In this document: in pieces, positions 4,823-6,716 of the stretch
How the letters are laid out: every line of letters starts with the position of its first letter
Position numbering within the stretch: the first letter of the stretch is position 1
Source: CAZDDY01 sp964504455
Lineage (GTDB): Bacteria > Patescibacteriota > Minisyncoccia > Phycocordibacterales > UBA9973
Assembly: GCA_964504455.1 (NCBI GenBank)
Contig: CAZDDY010000027.1
Span: 1 to 6,716 of the forward strand
Reading direction: 5' to 3'
DNA: 6,716 bases
Made by a program: the position numbers and the translations under genes
The notes under the pieces: model-generated
The model's database searches: none
The model's input: the letters and a program-made list of their open reading frames with translations, nothing else
What the model was told of the DNA's origin: nothing

Positions 4823-5404
4823 TTATTCATCTACACCAAATCTTTTATAATCAAACGTTTTTATATCACCGAACCAGTGTTTAATTTCATGTTTTGCTTC
4901 TTCTGGTGTTTCAGAACAATGCACTATGTTCATGACTGCTCTTTTTTCCATATTTGCAAGTGCTGGTGAATCGATAGAATAATCTCCTCGTATTGTTCCC
5001 ATCTCAGCGAGGTACGGCATTGTTGGACCTGCAATCTTTCTCACAACATCAACAGCGTGAACTCCTTGCACAACCATTTTCACAAGTGGTGCTGAAGTCA
5101 TGTAATCAATAAGCCATTTTCGAATTTCTGGACCAATGTCTTTTGCCTCTGATGTTCCAAAATCTTTAAGGAGGTCAAAGCCATATTTTTCATATGTGCT
5201 AATTGTTTTTTGTCCAAGTCTTGTAATCCATTCTTCATTCTTCGGATAATGAGTGTCTATCAGTTCGTGAGAAGGTTGGAACATTTCAAGGGCAACGATT
5301 TTTAAATCTCGTTGTTCAAAACGTCTAATAACCTCCCCAATTAAGCCTTTTCGTACGCCGTCTGGCTTAAGCATGACATATGTTTTTTCTTCTTTTACGT
5401 GCAT
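4823..5404 (-). CDS. ndk: Nucleoside diphosphate kinase, long-insert form
   Basis: NDK moves the gamma phosphate of ATP to other (d)NDPs through a phosphohistidine, balancing nucleotide pools in the cytoplasm. Expected residues are visible: K13 in MLKPDGV, Y53, R122 and T128 in VRKIAGPTMP, R139 in GTIRGDY, and the catalytic H162 in NIVHCSE (the usual form is NxxHGSD). At 193 residues it is about 50 longer than standard NDKs. The extra length sits mainly at residues 55-98, between the HY of the head region and DYMTSAPLV, with a smaller addition at about 145-157 just before the active-site loop. Similar long forms occur in some archaea and, as far as I recall, in CPR bacteria. The start ATG (5402-5404) has no Shine-Dalgarno site. 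The gene follows the VirD4-like gene by 107 bases and is followed by a hairpin and the HD gene. Confidence 0.93.
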   Translation of the reverse strand: MHVKEEKTYVMLKPDGVRKGLIGEVIRRFEQRDLKIVALEMFQPSHELIDTHYPKNEEWITRLGQKTISTYEKYGFDLLKDFGTSEAKDIGPEIRKWLIDYMTSAPLVKMVVQGVHAVDVVRKIAGPTMPYLAEMGTIRGDYSIDSPALANMEKRAVMNIVHCSETPEEAKHEIKHWFGDIKTFDYKRFGVDE

Positions 5405-5410
5405 ATCTAC

Positions 5411-5430
5411 AAAAAATAGCCCTTTCGAGC
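5411..5430 (-). terminator. Weak terminator-like hairpin before ndk
   Basis: On the minus strand GCTC (5430-5427) pairs with GGGC (5422-5419), one T-G wobble, around a GAAA loop. TA and six T (5416-5411) follow. The 4-bp stem is short; it could end the VirD4-like transcript or lie in the ndk leader. Confidence 0.3.
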
Positions 5431-5434
5431 ACTG

Positions 5435-5462
5435 ATTATCTAATACCAGTACACTTTAGCAA
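5435..5462 (-). promoter_or_regulatory. Candidate promoter of ndk
   Basis: On the minus strand TTGCTA (5462-5457, 4 of 6) and GATAAT (5440-5435, 5 of 6) have a 16-base spacer. The predicted start is near 5428, about 24 nt before the ndk ATG. The weak hairpin just before ndk would then lie at the start of the ndk message, which argues against both being correct. Confidence 0.35.
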
Positions 5463-5511
5463 CAAAAGGTGTATCTGACAAACAATGTGCGTATTGCTAC
5501 TTTTTGCTTCT

Positions 5512-6716
5512 CTATTGAACGCCCTTGTATCTTGCCAATATTTCAGATTCAACCTCGTCTCGTGGGCGACCGAATTTCAGATATGAAAGCTCTTTCAGTT
5601 CGTCAACAATCTCTGGGTTACCTTTTGGTGGTGGGAAAGCTCTAATGTTAAACGGCTTCACGGGCACACCTTTAACCAAGATTTTTAGATACGCGTTGAA
5701 ATTCTCGAGTTTTATTATATCGCTTGGGGTAAAAACTGGTTCAAATTGTTTTGCAAAGACTTCAGCGTTCTCTGGAGACACTCGATACACTGCCATAGAA
5801 CCTACGTTTCCAAATACTGCATTTTTAATATTTTCTTCAAGCTGTTCGATATACTGATGGGCAATATTAAGAGAGAGTCTATACTTGCGGGCTTCAGACA
5901 AAATGGTGGCAATCGAGTCAGTAGTAACATTTTGGAACTCATCAATATACAAGTAAAAATCATTCACTTGCCCCTTCCCCAAAATATCTACCCGAGAAAG
6001 CGCTGCCATGGTGATTTTTCCAACGAGTACGAGTCCGATAAGGTTTGCATTTATATCACCTAGTCGTCCTTTTGAAAGATTCACTAAAAGGATTTTTTTA
6101 TTGTCCATGATTTCTCGGAAATTAAATACAGACTTTTCTTGAGAAACAACGGGACGCATAATATCGTTTGAGATAAATACATCAAACTTGTTTGTGATAT
6201 ATGGTACAAAGTTTGCAAGAGATTGTTCGCCAGTAGTTTTTTCGGCATTTTCCCAAAATTGCTTGATGATTGGATTTTTACAGCGAGAAAGTTTTAAATC
6301 ACGAAAAGCTTTATCAGCGAGCACTCGTCCAATTTCAAGAAGTGTCATGCCACTTTCAGGATCTTCCATGACAAGAAGTGCTGAATTTCTAAAGTACTGT
6401 TCAAAAGCTGGACCTCCTGCAACCTTCATATCAAAAAGTTTATTGAAAATTGCCAATAATTCATTTACAACAAATGTCTTTTGTTCAGGATATTTTGGAT
6501 CATACTCAAGCATATTAAGTCCCATGGGGCGTGCAGTGTACGCTGGGTCAAAGTAAATAACATCATCAATTCTCTCAGGAGGTATATTCGCCAAAATATC
6601 AGCCAAATCTGATCCGTGTGGATCTATGAAACATACTCCATCACCATTTTTAATGTCTTGAATTATCATATTTTTGAGTATGGTTGTTTTACCTGTTCCC
6701 GTTTGACCAATAACAT
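5512..6716 (-). CDS. VirD4/TraG-like P-loop ATPase, 5' end outside the window
   Basis: A partial AAA+/RecA-type ATPase; 400 residues are visible and the start lies beyond the window edge. The in-frame ATG at 6669 is not the start, because the frame continues upstream into a Walker A motif, GQTGTGKTT (visible residues 3-11). Next come FIDPHGSD (29-36) and FDPAY, both typical of the VirD4/TraG/TraC-like ATPases that NCBI-style annotation calls type IV secretion DNA-transfer proteins. The Walker B is YIDEFQN (256-262), followed by ARKYRLSLNIAHQY (275-288) with the sensor-like HQ. No membrane helix is visible, but coupling proteins carry theirs at the missing N-terminus. Such genes are common in CPR genomes and are not necessarily conjugative; some relate to pilus or DNA transport. 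No relaxase or mating-channel gene is seen nearby, so a role in transfer is unproven. It ends in TAG. Confidence 0.85.
   Translation of the reverse strand, partial: VIGQTGTGKTTILKNMIIQDIKNGDGVCFIDPHGSDLADILANIPPERIDDVIYFDPAYTARPMGLNMLEYDPKYPEQKTFVVNELLAIFNKLFDMKVAGGPAFEQYFRNSALLVMEDPESGMTLLEIGRVLADKAFRDLKLSRCKNPIIKQFWENAEKTTGEQSLANFVPYITNKFDVFISNDIMRPVVSQEKSVFNFREIMDNKKILLVNLSKGRLGDINANLIGLVLVGKITMAALSRVDILGKGQVNDFYLYIDEFQNVTTDSIATILSEARKYRLSLNIAHQYIEQLEENIKNAVFGNVGSMAVYRVSPENAEVFAKQFEPVFTPSDIIKLENFNAYLKILVKGVPVKPFNIRAFPPPKGNPEIVDELKELSYLKFGRPRDEVESEILARYKGVQ

Noticed and set aside
5405..5511. Possible small gene or RNA between the VirD4-like gene and ndk
   Set aside because: Only a weak promoter match and a 4-bp hairpin are visible; no ORF with support and no extended fold was found.
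5525..6556. Several plus-strand open frames opposite the VirD4-like gene
   Set aside because: They lie antisense to a well-supported conserved ATPase, have no promoters or recognisable motifs, and look like shadow frames.
1..6716. Alternative genetic code with TGA as glycine (as in Gracilibacteria/SR1)
   Set aside because: All genes run full length with no in-frame TGA, and glycine is encoded by normal GGN codons. The absence of TGA stops among nine genes is compatible with AT-rich code 11.

Overview
The window is AT-rich, gene-dense bacterial DNA. Its short ribosomal proteins, a long-insert nucleoside diphosphate kinase, a VirD4/TraG-like ATPase and scarce Shine-Dalgarno sites suggest a Candidate Phyla Radiation (Patescibacteria, perhaps Parcubacteria) genome from a metagenome assembly. 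This placement is an inference from gene style; no rRNA is present to confirm it. The standard code fits: no gene has an in-frame TGA, and the nine main stop codons are seven TAA and two TAG.

Plus strand, 1-1868: an unrecognised 181-residue protein with its own promoter and terminator, followed by the translation operon infC-rpmI-rplT (IF-3, L35, L20). A promoter and a short leader with a hairpin and a possible upstream ORF precede infC. A strong, probably bidirectional terminator closes the operon.

Minus strand, 6716-1890, in transcription order: a VirD4/TraG-type ATPase cut by the window edge, ndk, an HD-domain phosphohydrolase, a non-coding RNA gene, a small four-helix membrane protein (YjdF/DUF2238-like) and a beta-CASP metallo-beta-lactamase ribonuclease. 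The ribonuclease gene is interrupted by a 100-N scaffold gap with exactly 55 identical bases on each side. Collapsing this artefact restores one intact 464-residue protein.

The most interesting element lies in the 260-base gap between the HD gene and the membrane protein gene (3880-4139). A good promoter and an intrinsic terminator frame a transcript of about 160 nt with no ORF. It folds into one long rod: a 12-bp closing stem, a second stem, a large central bubble and an 18-bp apical stem with a CUUG loop. This is the architecture of 6S RNA, the RNA that mimics an open promoter and binds RNA polymerase. If so, this is a candidate 6S RNA of a lineage where I know of no characterised example.
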